A stretch of DNA of 64,000 nucleotides from Schizochytrium sp. CCTCC M209059. Taxonomy: Eukaryota > Sar > Bigyra > Thraustochytrida > Thraustochytriidae. The stretch lies in the NCBI GenBank assembly GCA_000818945.1, contig KN805386.1:230627-294626 (forward strand). The letters run 5' to 3'. The translations under genes were made by a program, and so were the position numbers. Of this stretch, positions 47,973 through 58,018 are shown piece by piece. The stretch's first letter is position 1. The number at the start of each line of letters is the position of its first letter. A model generated the notes under the pieces. The model made no database searches, had not been told where the DNA came from, and saw only the letters and a list, made by a program, of their open reading frames with translations.

Positions 47973-50900
47973 TCACGTGTACGAGGTGTCCGAGGTGTCC
48001 GAGTCCAAGTCCGAGTCTGCGTCTGAGTCATCTTCAATTTCATTGAGCAAATCTTGCGTTCGTCTCGAAGCGGCGGCACCAGCACCATTTTTAGCATCTC
48101 GCGCTCTCCTTGCATCGATACTTGCGCTACTCACGCTCATACCGCTACTCGCAGCCCTCGACGACATTTCGTCCCCCGAGCTTTCGACATCTTCGTATTG
48201 GTCCGCAGCTCGACTCACGTCGAAATGACTCCGCGACGTTACGCCGAGACCGCCATCCTCGTGACTACTCATACTCGTCACCGTGTGCGAGCTTCCCGAA
48301 TCCAGGGAAAGCTGCAGCGTTGAGACGGCTGCACGCCGTGAGAGCCCAACCTTTGCGAATTGATGTAAAGCACGGTTGTGTCTACTTGCTAGCGTTCTAC
48401 GAGTGAATGCACCCCTTCCAACACCATCGCTGTCGCTGGCAACCTCGAGCGGCTTGACTGATGCCTCTGTCTCAGAACCGGGTTTATCAGGAGACTTGTA
48501 GTCCCCAAAGTTTACCAAAACATTGCTTTCCGCGGGACCCGGTGTTGACAAAGGCGTCATCGCCTGCACAACAGGCTTGGATTGAAGCATTGCCTGCTCT
48601 GCCTCCTCTGCCACGAACGTTTTACCCAAAACCTCCTTTGCAGAGCCACTTTTTGGTGTGTGCGCGAAACTTTCTTCTCGATCAATTTCGTTTGCGACAT
48701 CCGAGTCTGAGTCCGAATCCGAATCGCGTTCATAGCGAAGACGATTTCGCCCTCGCACAAGCTTGCCATCTTCGAGCTCATTGTCACCTGGGGCAGACTG
48801 GGGCGTCCGCGGAGGATGGCGATAAGAAGATAAGCTTGAAGCCGTCCCCAATGATCGCGAAAGCTCGCTTTCAATTTCGGCTTCAACTGCAGCAATTACT
48901 GACGGGTCGTGGTGCCAACGTGCGCGAATATGAGGCCTCTCCGGTAACGGAGAATGAGACGCCGTCTGTGAAGCAGGCGCTCCCGACATTGCAGTCACGT
49001 CGTTTCTGTAGCTTGTTACGAGACGTTCAATCGTCTCTTCGGGCAGAGCTTTGGCATTGGCATTAACAAAGTCAACAACCACCGGTTCATGAAAGAGATT
49101 GGCAGACTGGACAGTGTGCTCGTCGCGAATGTCAGCACCACTTGATGTGCGATGCCGTAAAACAATATCAAGTGGGGCTTTCCCAGTCTCGCGTGCCACT
49201 CTTTCTCGAACCTCTCGAATGCTCATGTCCCGCTCCACAGGGACATGAATAGATTTGTTAACCACTGACGTTGCTTCAAAGACCCAGACACGGGGAATTC
49301 GGGCCTGACGCATGCCACGCTCATCGCTGATTTCGAGACGAGGATCAAGAATCGTCCCATGAGGCACGTTCTGCCACTCATAATTGGCCTTGAATGAAGC
49401 GCCGTCAAGGTGTACGATACGGGGGTGTTGTTGTTGTTGCTGCTGCTGCTGCTGCTGCTGGTCTTGATCCGTGGACTTGGCACGCCGAAGACGATCCATT
49501 TCCTCCGCAAGCTCCTTTTCTCGTGACTCGGCCCGCTTAGCAAGCACCAAAAGCCGCCACGTTGTGTATGCCTGGTGCTGAAGTCTTCGCCGCACAAGTC
49601 GGAGCACGCGTCGTAGTTGCATACTTCTCCGATCAGCGAGCTCGCGCGAAACTTGGGCCCCTGAAAGCTTAAGCATGAGCTTTTCATCCTGAGGATGAGA
49701 CGACCGCTCGCCACCGATGCCCGGCAAAGCGTCATCTCTGCCGGCGCGTCGTACAATGGGAGACTGCTGATCATCTTTCACTTGTTGAGCCTCGCGTGCG
49801 GGATCACAGGCCACGCAGAGCTCGTTGCGCAGACGCTGATTCTCGTCAATGACGCCAGCAAGCTGCGTGCGGAGATCTTGGATTGAGTTGGCGCTCATGA
49901 GAATGTTCTGCACCTCGCGTTCCACATCAAGGTCCACATCGTTTTCCACGTGACCGCCTGCAAGGCTTGGGATGCGCTTGGTACTCGTGTCTGCCGCCTT
50001 GGCTTCTTGCATCTCCCGCTCGCGTTGTGCCAGGGCATCTTCGCGCGATTGTTGCTCTTCGCGCTGACGCTCCAGCTCAAATGCAAGCTGACGGCGCATG
50101 TCCTCGGCTTCGCGTTCAAGCATTTGCTTCATCTTTTCGGTTTGCGCTTCAAATTGGGCCTGCTGTTCCTGGAGTAGATCCTCGCGCGCTTGCACTGCGC
50201 GTTCCCTCTCGTCATATTCGCGATGATTTCGCAATGCCTCAGAAGCTGATGTTGCAGAAGCGACCTGGACCGCCTCTTCCCTGGCATGCGGGGATGCATG
50301 AGATATGCTGCCTGGCTGACGGGCTTCGCGTTGCGTCAGGAGAAATTCGTACGTTTTCAGCGTGCGACGTTTCTGTTTGAGCTCGCGTTGCAGACTTTGC
50401 AGTTGCTCGCTCTGCATCCCGAGTTTAGACTGTGCCAGATCCTGCTCCTTGTGAATGTGTGCGAGTTGGCCTTCCAAAGTACTCGTGTATGCGTACAGGG
50501 TATGCTGCACGTTGAGCAAGTATTCAATGGTGAGCTGCGTCACGCGAAAGAGCTTCAAGAAAGTCTCATCCGTACATGTGTGAAGATCGCGGTCTTCAAG
50601 TTCAGAAAAGGTTAAATTCTCGAGATAGGTCTGCAGCGTCTCAATATCTACGTCCTCCACGACCTGTTCGAGATCGAGGCGGGCGATACCGCGAAGGTCC
50701 AGCTTGCCGTGGCGCTGCTGGAAGTAGAAATTCTTTTCCGGTCGCACATTTTCTTTGACAGGTCCACGCTCAGCGTCCTCTTCGAGCACAATCGGGAGCT
50801 TGCCCGCACGGCTGCGAAAGACCTCGAGCAAGACCTTGCGATTCGTCGCACGTTCTTGACGCGCAGCACTGGTGGCCTTGCGGCTTACGCGCGCTGCAGC

Positions 50901-51020
50901 AGAGGCATCAAGGGACGACATTGCCGTTCTGGAGACATCCTTTCCTCGGGCTCTCGTCCCCAGTTTGGCTCTTTCGCGCGCACGCGCCTTGGCCGCCTCG
51001 ACGCGCGGGTCAGTGCCCAT
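47973..51020 (-). CDS. DZIP1-like ciliary coiled-coil protein
   Basis: DZIP1 proteins act at the ciliary base and transition zone. The protein is 1015 residues from the ATG complementary to 51018-51020; the frame upstream to 51248 has no ATG. Residues 97-180 match the DZIP1 N-terminal domain: F-Y-F-Q-Q-R-H-G-K-L-D-L-R-G-I, L-D-L-E-Q-V, L-Q-T-Y-L-E-N-L-T-F-S-E-L and L-K-L-F-R-V-T-Q-L-T-I-E-Y-L-L. A long coiled coil follows (~180-420), rich in Glu, Gln and Arg. A polyglutamine run of about 12 lies near residue 525. The region ~550-650 looks beta-rich and resembles a ubiquitin-like strand pattern. The C-terminal ~350 residues are disordered and Ser/Asp-rich. I see no C2H2 finger of the animal proteins; only one of its cysteines (C-T-D-E region) remains. 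Confident for family, less for details. Confidence 0.85.
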   Translation of the reverse strand: MGTDPRVEAAKARARERAKLGTRARGKDVSRTAMSSLDASAAARVSRKATSAARQERATNRKVLLEVFRSRAGKLPIVLEEDAERGPVKENVRPEKNFYFQQRHGKLDLRGIARLDLEQVVEDVDIETLQTYLENLTFSELEDRDLHTCTDETFLKLFRVTQLTIEYLLNVQHTLYAYTSTLEGQLAHIHKEQDLAQSKLGMQSEQLQSLQRELKQKRRTLKTYEFLLTQREARQPGSISHASPHAREEAVQVASATSASEALRNHREYDERERAVQAREDLLQEQQAQFEAQTEKMKQMLEREAEDMRRQLAFELERQREEQQSREDALAQREREMQEAKAADTSTKRIPSLAGGHVENDVDLDVEREVQNILMSANSIQDLRTQLAGVIDENQRLRNELCVACDPAREAQQVKDDQQSPIVRRAGRDDALPGIGGERSSHPQDEKLMLKLSGAQVSRELADRRSMQLRRVLRLVRRRLQHQAYTTWRLLVLAKRAESREKELAEEMDRLRRAKSTDQDQQQQQQQQQQQHPRIVHLDGASFKANYEWQNVPHGTILDPRLEISDERGMRQARIPRVWVFEATSVVNKSIHVPVERDMSIREVRERVARETGKAPLDIVLRHRTSSGADIRDEHTVQSANLFHEPVVVDFVNANAKALPEETIERLVTSYRNDVTAMSGAPASQTASHSPLPERPHIRARWHHDPSVIAAVEAEIESELSRSLGTASSLSSYRHPPRTPQSAPGDNELEDGKLVRGRNRLRYERDSDSDSDSDVANEIDREESFAHTPKSGSAKEVLGKTFVAEEAEQAMLQSKPVVQAMTPLSTPGPAESNVLVNFGDYKSPDKPGSETEASVKPLEVASDSDGVGRGAFTRRTLASRHNRALHQFAKVGLSRRAAVSTLQLSLDSGSSHTVTSMSSHEDGGLGVTSRSHFDVSRAADQYEDVESSGDEMSSRAASSGMSVSSASIDARRARDAKNGAGAAASRRTQDLLNEIEDDSDADSDLDSDTSDTSYT

Positions 51021-52008
51021 ACTTCGCCCCGACACAAGTGACAGCCCCAGTGGCCCGCGCGCGTTTGACCTGCCTATCTTCTTCTCCTCAGCAACAAGCA
51101 AGCAAGCATGAACAAGGCAGCAGCCCACGTTTGTCTTTGCCTTTTTGCCTTGGCAATTTTTGCGAGCCCAGCCCAAATGCTTTTGCTCTCTATCCCGAGT
51201 TTCCGTTGACGTCCGTTGCCACTTTGGCAGAGACCAACACTGGGGCACCTATTCATGGCGGCATCATGATTGTAGGGCCTCTCCTGCACCGCGCATGGAT
51301 CATCGATGCTCTCCAGCGGCGACCGGAACAGACCTAGCCTATGCGTATCGGCCCTAAACTGCGCTTCCTCGTCGGCGCTTTCGTCGTCGTCGGCGAGACA
51401 TTCTTGCTCTCGCGCTCTACGGCATGGACTGACTGGTCAGCTTCTTGCCTAGTCGTAAGAAGAGAGAAAAGGACAAGGAGAAACGAGAGAGATACGCAAG
51501 TCTAAGACGTGGCCATGACCTGCCGCGACCGCAACGAACAGCACGCGCATATGCGCTCGCCTTCGCCATTCTTGCTTGCACGTGTCTCGCAGTGAGTACC
51601 GCGGTCCTCGTTTCCGCTGACCCTTCAAGTTGCCTCGCCAGACGAGGTTTGAAACTTGTCGATAAGGTTTTTGAGGGAAGGACGGCCGTAGCCTTTTTAA
51701 AGACGCGCGACGCCGCGCTCGCCGCGCAAGCAGCTGATGTTGATTGCGGCGACGGACGTGCCGCGATATAAATGGTGAGGGTCTCGAACCGTGCATGGAT
51801 CACCTTCCGTTTTTTTTTCATTGGAGTGGAATGTATGATGCGTCGCAAAGCAGCGCGCGATGCCTTTTCGAAGGGGCGAATTCAAATCCGAAATTGGAAT
51901 CGCATCATTGTTCGATAAAACATCGACCATCAACGCGTGGCTCGTGGGTTTCCGATCAGTCTCCCAGCTGCGATCTCCCTCTTGAACGCGGTTTGGCCTG
52001 CGCGAAAG
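51021..52008. other. Intergenic region with an ATG-less hydrophobic ORF
   Basis: A frame at 51445-51771 encodes a basic lead, one clear transmembrane helix (A-Y-A-L-A-F-A-I-L-A-C) and a short tail, but it starts only at TTG and an upstream stop precedes it. A GGTCAG acceptor at 51440 could join it to an unseen exon. It may be a small membrane-protein gene or noise. Confidence 0.3.
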
Positions 52009-52800
52009 ATGCAGGTGTCCTCGTCGCAGAGCACCCTGGAAGCAAGTGAGACAGACGAAGTGCCGGGTCCCTCTGACGTTTCGTGGAATGCTACACTTCT
52101 TGCTGCGATGCCAAGCATGACTCACTCTATGCAGCGAAGATGCGCGACCTCGGAGCCAGTAGCGCAGCGACCCAAAGGAAGCCGCGTCCAGTCAGCGTCG
52201 CTGCGCGAGTTTCGTGAGCGCTGGGATGCCCTGCATGCAGTACCGAGTTTGGATCTTCATCCAGAAGAGAGAAACGCACAAGTTCTACGAGACACACCGG
52301 CACTCGCAGTCAAAGTGGAGCGACTTGCTCTGGCTTGTGAACGTCTGGCGTATGAACATGCGAAAAGTGTGAATCGAATCGACGCGTTAGAATCCGAAAA
52401 TAGGAAACTTCATGAAGTGTTGCGTCGCATCGAGACCCAAGTGCACCTTGTCCAGGAGAAATCATCTGAATGCGATCCTTCGGCTGTATCAATCTCGAAA
52501 AAAACTTGCTTGGTTGGCCGAGCAAGGTCGAGTTTGAACCACTATCGCACTTCTTCGCGGGTCTCTACAAGTTCGCCACACGTTCCGAGCCGTTCACAGC
52601 AAATGCTGGATTCTGCAAGCTGCGCAAGCGATGGTCGCAACATGATGTTGTTAAGCGATGAAAAGCAAGAGATGTCGAACCAGGAAAAGTCGCAGTCGTC
52701 AACGCAGGACACGGACTTTCTTTTTGACTGCGACGAAGACATTTCTGCCGATGATTTTCGTCCCCATTCGATCCGAACAAAGCGTTCCCGAAATAGCTAG
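52009..52800 (+). CDS. Hypothetical coiled-coil protein
   Basis: 263 residues from the first in-frame ATG. A Ser-rich lead is followed by a predicted coiled coil at about residues 95-155 (V-K-V-E-R-L-A-L-A-C-E-R-L, then R-I-D-A-L-E-S-E-N-R-K-L-H-E-V-L). A Ser/Thr/Asp-rich tail ends in R-T-K-R-S-R-N-S. No catalytic motif is present and the family is unrecognised. Divergently placed relative to the DZIP1-like gene. Coding status is likely because heptad spacing persists in one frame. Confidence 0.5.
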   Translation: MQVSSSQSTLEASETDEVPGPSDVSWNATLLAAMPSMTHSMQRRCATSEPVAQRPKGSRVQSASLREFRERWDALHAVPSLDLHPEERNAQVLRDTPALAVKVERLALACERLAYEHAKSVNRIDALESENRKLHEVLRRIETQVHLVQEKSSECDPSAVSISKKTCLVGRARSSLNHYRTSSRVSTSSPHVPSRSQQMLDSASCASDGRNMMLLSDEKQEMSNQEKSQSSTQDTDFLFDCDEDISADDFRPHSIRTKRSRNS

Positions 52801-53340
52801 CCAACTAGCTGGCGAGCTTGCTCAAGGCTCCAAAAGTTGACTTCGATCGAAAGTCAGAGCTCGAGTGTCGGTCGCTTCGTGCGTGCTTTTTTGAAACCGT
52901 GCAGAGGTATCTGAAATACCCTGCGTGCATCAAAGACTCACACACGTCATTAACAGAATCTTTGGCACGTTTCTTTATTTTCCTAAACAAAATAAAAAGC
53001 ATGCGATCTCGAAAACTTTTATGAATGAGCGATAAGATTCGTTCTCAGATCAATGAGGGATTGATGGCTAGCTCAGGTCCTCTAAGGTGCTCCATTTTGC
53101 ATTTGGAGAAGAAGTCCGAATGATGCTAGATACACAGCCAGCGCAAATTACTTCCGATGCATGTTTTTTTCGAAAGAAAGGAAATGGACGCCAGCCAGTC
53201 AGCCAACAGAACAGCCAGCTAGCCAGCCAATCAGCCAGCCAGCCAGCCAACCAAGTTGAAGAAAGCTCAGGTCAAGTTGGACTCGAGGTTGTGCCATCTT
53301 TGCCACTTTCGTAGGTAGTACCAACAAGTGAATGTTTGTC
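52801..53340. other. Convergent 3' intergenic region
   Basis: AT-richer sequence with a CCAG/CAGC repeat block at about 53193-53250. No coding region is supported. Confidence 0.5.
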
Positions 53341-53777
53341 TTACATTTGCATGGCATCTTCGTCCGAGGGATCCTGAATCACGATAAGAGTGTACTTATT
53401 CTCGGTCGGCTCTGGTGCAATCATAATCTCTTCGGTCATTGTCCGGATGCGAAGAAATTTCAGCGAGTTCTTTTTAAGTATTTTGGAATAAAGCAGACCG
53501 GAGCAGCATTCCATTTATGTCAGTCTTCAGGGTATTTCGTCCAGAAGGAAAAGAAAAGAGCCATTAACGGAGAAAAACCTACCTCAGGATCGAGCTCACG
53601 GACCATGCTCTGCGTCTTCTTCGTGAGCTCGGAAATGAGCGCAGCATAGCGGCGCTCTTCTTCTGGTTCATTCAAGCTGCTGCGGATCGTTTGGCCTCGA
53701 TTATTGATGATAAAGACCCGCTTCACGCCCTTGTGCGACTGAATGCGCTTGATGCTCTGCTCTGCTTCTGACGCCAT
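53341..53777 (-). CDS. DYNLRB: Dynein light chain roadblock-type, two exons
   Basis: Roadblock/LC7 light chains are subunits of cytoplasmic and axonemal dynein and bind the intermediate chains. The model is complement(join(53341..53469, 53583..53777)), 107 residues. Exon 1 starts M-A-S-E-A-E and includes the family core R-I-Q-S-H-K-G-V-K-R-V-F-I-I-N-N-R-G-Q-T-I-R-S, Y-A-A-L-I and V-R-E-L-D-P-E. It ends at GAG before GTAGGT. Exon 2 begins N-S-L-K-F-L-R-I-R-T after an AAAAG acceptor, in phase 0, and includes E-I-M-I-A-P and L-I-V-I-Q-D-P. The 113-bp intron contains in-frame readable sequence but breaks the family alignment. Human DYNLRB1 is 96 residues and aligns along the whole length. Confidence 0.95.
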
Positions 53778-55177
53778 CCTCGCGACACCTCTTTGAATAC
53801 AGCGCAAGATGCGGCTACTCGCACGCGTGGATATGTACGTACAGGTGCGATGGCAGCGGCGGCGGCAGCAGCGACGGCGACAGCGGCGGCAGCAGCGGTA
53901 GCGCACCCAACAAAACGCAAGCAAGCTCGAATCACTTTCTGCGCGCAGGAGGCCGTTGCGCCAAAGTGTGCCACATCATTGGGTCTCTTTTATATAAAAA
54001 ATAATAATAAATGAGTTAGTTAGGTCGTTTTTTTCACTTTTTTAAACTTGAACCTCTTTTCAAAAGTGGGTTGCGCGCTTGGCTATTTGTCCGTTTGGGT
54101 TTGCACTGGCAGGCTGCCACAGTCAGGCGTTCCGAGTGTCCCAACACAGTACATTCACGAATAAATCACACATTCAAGGCCTAAATAAAGGCTGCCAGGG
54201 GGAGGAGGAGCAGTAGCCGCAGCAGTTGCAGCAGTCGGCATCGGAGGCTGCGCGCCTGCCGCTGCCAGAGTCTCCGCGTCAAATATGCCAATATAGATGG
54301 ACACGGTCTCGGCAGCGGCCTCCTTTTCTATTCTCTTCCTTATAGAAAGGGGCTGGTCGACGCAAGTACGATGCTGGTGACGCCGCCAATGACAAATCAG
54401 TGCCAATTGCTTCGAAACATGAGAACCGTGTCCTGGATTTCATCAGGACGGAAAACTAAACACAGGACCATAAAGAATGGATTTCTATTACGAAGCAAAT
54501 GGGGACGGAAAACTGGACACTAAATCGCAAAAAAATGACATTCATCGGACTGGGTAGTAAGTACAATCAGACTTGATACTCACTCTTTACAGCAGTGGAT
54601 TACACATGGAAGGGGATCTGTAGTGGGCGAGAGAAACACAAAGTCCATACTGGCGTAGTCGAATTCTAGCAATGAATCACACGCGGGGGTTATCTGTGGT
54701 GGGCGAGAGTATCGCGCACAAAGTCCACTATTACGTGGTCGTACATAAAATTGATGCACCCTTATTACTTACAAGAATGAACTGCGGGCACGTATGCTCC
54801 AGACGCGGCGCGTGCACACATTCTGTAGCTTAGCAGACCTCCCCGACAGCTTTGAGCTGTGGATACATGACCTGCATGTCTCCAGACCTAACCCCCTCTC
54901 GACACCTCATCCGCGTGCGCTCATCGTACTTGCGGGCTTCATCGTAAGGGCTGTTGTCAATCTTTGCCACCAAGGGTTACTTTGGAATCTCGGAATGGAC
55001 ACATGCACTTGACGCCACCGGCGACGCGTGAAATCTCCTTCCCGTCGAAGTCGATTGCACAGAGGCGAAGGCAACGCAATACCCATTCGTGCCCGAGATG
55101 AGCCAGACTTCGTGGCTCTTACCTCTTACTTCGTCCTAGGGCTGAAGCAAAGCAAAGTCTTTAAAGAAGAAGACAGC
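53778..55177. other. Intergenic region with short duplicated phrases
   Basis: CGGCAG-type repeats lie at about 53850-53900. Two pairs of near-identical phrases occur: ACGGAAAACT near 54450 and 54505, and TCTGTRGTGGGCGAGAG..CACAAAGTCCA near 54617 and 54693, about 76 bp apart. No coding region is supported. The origin of the duplications is unknown. Confidence 0.4.
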
Positions 55178-56755
55178 ATGACTCCGGCGCTGACGAGACT
55201 CACCATTGTCGTTGCTCTCGTGGCGTATGGCGTAGCCACGGTCGCGAACGATGCCATAACGCTTAGACATCGAGCGCTTGTGAGAGATGTCACGTTTGAT
55301 ATCGTGAACGATAAGGAGACCCTCGGAAGCTCTCCCTTTCCCTCGGAAGGCCCTGTGGCGAGATTTGCTTGGAGAAAGAGGTCCTCGTATGCCTACGTAC
55401 GTACCCTTGTGGCGGACTTCAAGGATGAGAAACGTCCGCTTATTGGGTACCCTGAGCGCCCGGACAATATCTGGAGCGATGAGGAGTACCACGAGTACTT
55501 TCGAAACAAGATTGCTCTCTGGTCAAACTACTCGTACGAGATTCGTAACAATGGCAAAGTTGGCATCAAGCGCTACACCTTGGACATGGACCGATCGCAG
55601 GCTAGTGTTGAAGGCTGCCGCGCGATTCGCAATGCACTCGTTTCCAAGGCCAGGGCTGATAGGACTGGCTTCAAGCAGTCCAACTACCAAAAGCGCTACA
55701 GCGCAGCCATATGCTTTGTAGGCGCGGCAAATGGAGCCACCATGCAGCTTGCCAATGGCAGCCTACCCTCTTACTTTCATGAGCTCGGACACAGATTGGG
55801 TTGGGGTCATAACAGCAAGTTTCACCGTCTTGACGATGGCTCGTGGAGTCACATGTCTAACTATGGTGACTTGCTTTCCTGCAGCGGCGGGATGGAGCTC
55901 TCGCGAGGCATTGATCACTTCGGCCCGGAGGGCTTCACGCCCATGCAGAAGCACGCCTTTGGCTGGTTCGATAAAGATGACTATGTCAATCTTGTACCTG
56001 GCAAAGTGTATCGGTTGCGTACCATCCACGAGAGAACCATCACGAACTCGTCGTATCCAATGAGCCTCACATGGTATGACACTGTGTACGACTCTGCGGC
56101 GTGGTTTTCCTTTTACAAATACCCGCTCGTATTTGGAGCAGAATATGAGAAAGCGGAAGGCAAGAACGCGCACAAAGACGGGTTTGGTTTTGCCATGCAT
56201 GTGCCCCGCCTTAGGACGGGTAGTGCATCCTCGATGCTCAAAATCTTTGGAAAGTACCATGTCCATCCTAACGGCCTCGTCTTTGAGACCCTCGCGTATA
56301 ACGACGACTATGTGGACGTACGAGTCACATACGACAGCTCGCTCCAGACATCCTGGGCTCCGCAATACAACATTCGAGTCTATGCCAAACGCCCAAGTCT
56401 CACGTATTATTATTCGACGACCACCATTTATCTCCAGTTGAGACGCAACTTCAATGAAAAGAAAATCGACCCTTTTGCGATTAGCAATCACGCTTCTGTC
56501 GTTTGCGATTGGGGTACCTTCACTTCGGGTACGTCTGGACAAACAACCTTCATCGGGCCCGGACATAAGTTTGCTGGTACAGTGGCCAAGTATCGGAGAG
56601 CTACGACCACGAATCGCGAAAGCCAAAATCTTCGCATCAGGGTAAAGTTCAAGAGGAGAGGGCGTCTGACGGCAAGTGAGCGGAATCAAAAGTATCGCTG
56701 CACCGTGAAAGTCGGCCGCTTTCTTTGGAAGACTGTTAGGATTCCCTTCCTCTAG
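55178..56755 (+). CDS. Secreted M11 (gametolysin-like) zinc metallopeptidase
   Basis: M11 peptidases of algae digest extracellular-matrix or cell-wall glycoproteins. The protein is 525 residues from the ATG at 55178, giving a signal peptide (M-T-P-A-L-T-R followed by a Val/Ala core to about residue 23). The zinc site is H-E-L-G-H-R-L-G-W-G-H-N at about residues 204-215, matching HExxHxxGxxH, preceded by S-Y-F in the usual place. Downstream are M-S-N-Y-G-D-L-L-S-C-S-G-G and G-F-T-P-M-Q-K-H-A-F-G-W, which fit the Met-turn and substrate-wall region of gametolysins. The C-terminal ~250 residues are beta-rich with many Tyr and Arg, probably a binding or shielding domain. Catalytic residues are intact. 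The frame also opens upstream of the signal peptide, but that start would bury it. Confidence 0.88.
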   Translation: MTPALTRLTIVVALVAYGVATVANDAITLRHRALVRDVTFDIVNDKETLGSSPFPSEGPVARFAWRKRSSYAYVRTLVADFKDEKRPLIGYPERPDNIWSDEEYHEYFRNKIALWSNYSYEIRNNGKVGIKRYTLDMDRSQASVEGCRAIRNALVSKARADRTGFKQSNYQKRYSAAICFVGAANGATMQLANGSLPSYFHELGHRLGWGHNSKFHRLDDGSWSHMSNYGDLLSCSGGMELSRGIDHFGPEGFTPMQKHAFGWFDKDDYVNLVPGKVYRLRTIHERTITNSSYPMSLTWYDTVYDSAAWFSFYKYPLVFGAEYEKAEGKNAHKDGFGFAMHVPRLRTGSASSMLKIFGKYHVHPNGLVFETLAYNDDYVDVRVTYDSSLQTSWAPQYNIRVYAKRPSLTYYYSTTTIYLQLRRNFNEKKIDPFAISNHASVVCDWGTFTSGTSGQTTFIGPGHKFAGTVAKYRRATTTNRESQNLRIRVKFKRRGRLTASERNQKYRCTVKVGRFLWKTVRIPFL

Positions 56756-56804
56756 AAAACTATATTTCCTTTTCTTGAGCATCCACACTTCATGTATTTG
56801 AATA

Positions 56805-57440
56805 ATGACAGTACAAGAAGAAATCAAAAGCTACGTTCGAGATTGTACCAGATGGGTTCTTACTGCAAATCGACGCACGTCTTGCACACGTTGCATGCAT
56901 AAAAAGCACCTGCTGCCGATCGACCCAGATGCGCCAGAATCTGTGCATCAGACAGGCCAGCCACTCAGCCAGCCTGGACATTTTGTTTTCGCATACCCTG
57001 CTGCGAATTGTGGGAGTCCTGGGCGTCTGAAAAGAAGCGCATCTCATACAACAAGTTCCTGACTGAGCTGCTAAAGGACTTGAAAGATCCTGCCGAGCAT
57101 TTGGGTGCAATGTTTGAGGGACTGGGTGACGTTTGCGCTATGGTTGAGGAAAACGAGGAGCCGCGTGGCGAGGTTCCAAATGCAAGGTCTTGAAGATACA
57201 GAGATAGATGCGCGTCTCGCAGACATCATTGCAAATCGCTCAGAAGAAAGGCACCTGCAAACGTCCATGAAGAAAACTCGCAAATGCATTTTGGGTTGCA
57301 CCAAGTGTGAAAAGGGCCAGAGCCCTAGTGCGCACTCGAAGAATGCGCGCAAGACGATCATCTGCCATCTCCAAATATTGCTGGGCGAGCTTTCATTCAA
57401 CAGAGGGCAACGCTCAAGTTGCCTATGCAAATGAAGGTCA
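56805..57440 (+). pseudogene. Probable gene relic of unknown family
   Basis: Coding-like segments lie in several plus frames: M-T-V-Q-E-E-I-K-S-Y-V-R-D from 56805, then S-W-A-S-E-K-K-R-I-S-Y-N-K-F-L-T-E-L-L-K-D-L-K from about 57016 ending at 57193, then G-L-E-D-T-E-I-D-A-R-L-A-D-I-I-A-N from about 57183. Composition and AT content differ from the surrounding spacer. No clean splice sites join the frames, so decay by frame changes is the simpler reading. No homology recognised. Confidence 0.35.
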
Positions 57441-58018
57441 TCGTTTGCTTGAAACCCGTGCGTTGCTTGTAACTATTGCCAGCGTCCACCGAAGACAATA
57501 TGCATCTGGCATGCTCTTGCGCTCCCAGCTTGAAGTTCGCAACAACAGTTGATCCGAGCGCGACGCAATTTTGTAATTTACTACACGAAACTCTAAGTCA
57601 TATTAGCCTTAATAAATTTCGTCCTGTTTTCCGGGACGAGACCTATTCTAATCAAATAGACCACTCTATACTCGCAGCCGCCAAATCAGTCTTTCATCTA
57701 AATATCGATCGAAAAAACTTTTCAGAACCTCAAACTTCCGTATAGTAATCTAGACATGGAGAACCAAAACTGAGCCCAGTTTCATAACACGCGGTGTAGA
57801 TCTGAGCGTGTCCAGACGGATGACGGGAGCAGGAATTTCGTCCAAATTTCGTCTCGTTTTATGTGGCTAGCCAGGGTTAAGCTTCTTAGCTCTTTTCCCG
57901 GGTTATTCCATCGGCAATCGTTACGCGTGAGAGAGAAAGTTCAACAAAAAACGGACATCGTCCCCCCCCCCTCCCCCCCACACACATACACACTACCCGT
58001 ATGACCACAACTAGTGCT
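57441..58018. other. Intergenic region with C-rich run
   Basis: AT-rich sequence followed by a C-rich tract (about 57962-57978) and a CACA run right before the dispersed repeat. No gene is seen. Confidence 0.5.

Noticed and set aside
55763..56827. 354-residue minus-strand ORF over the M11 peptidase
   Set aside because: Antisense shadow; the plus strand encodes a signal peptide and complete zinc site.
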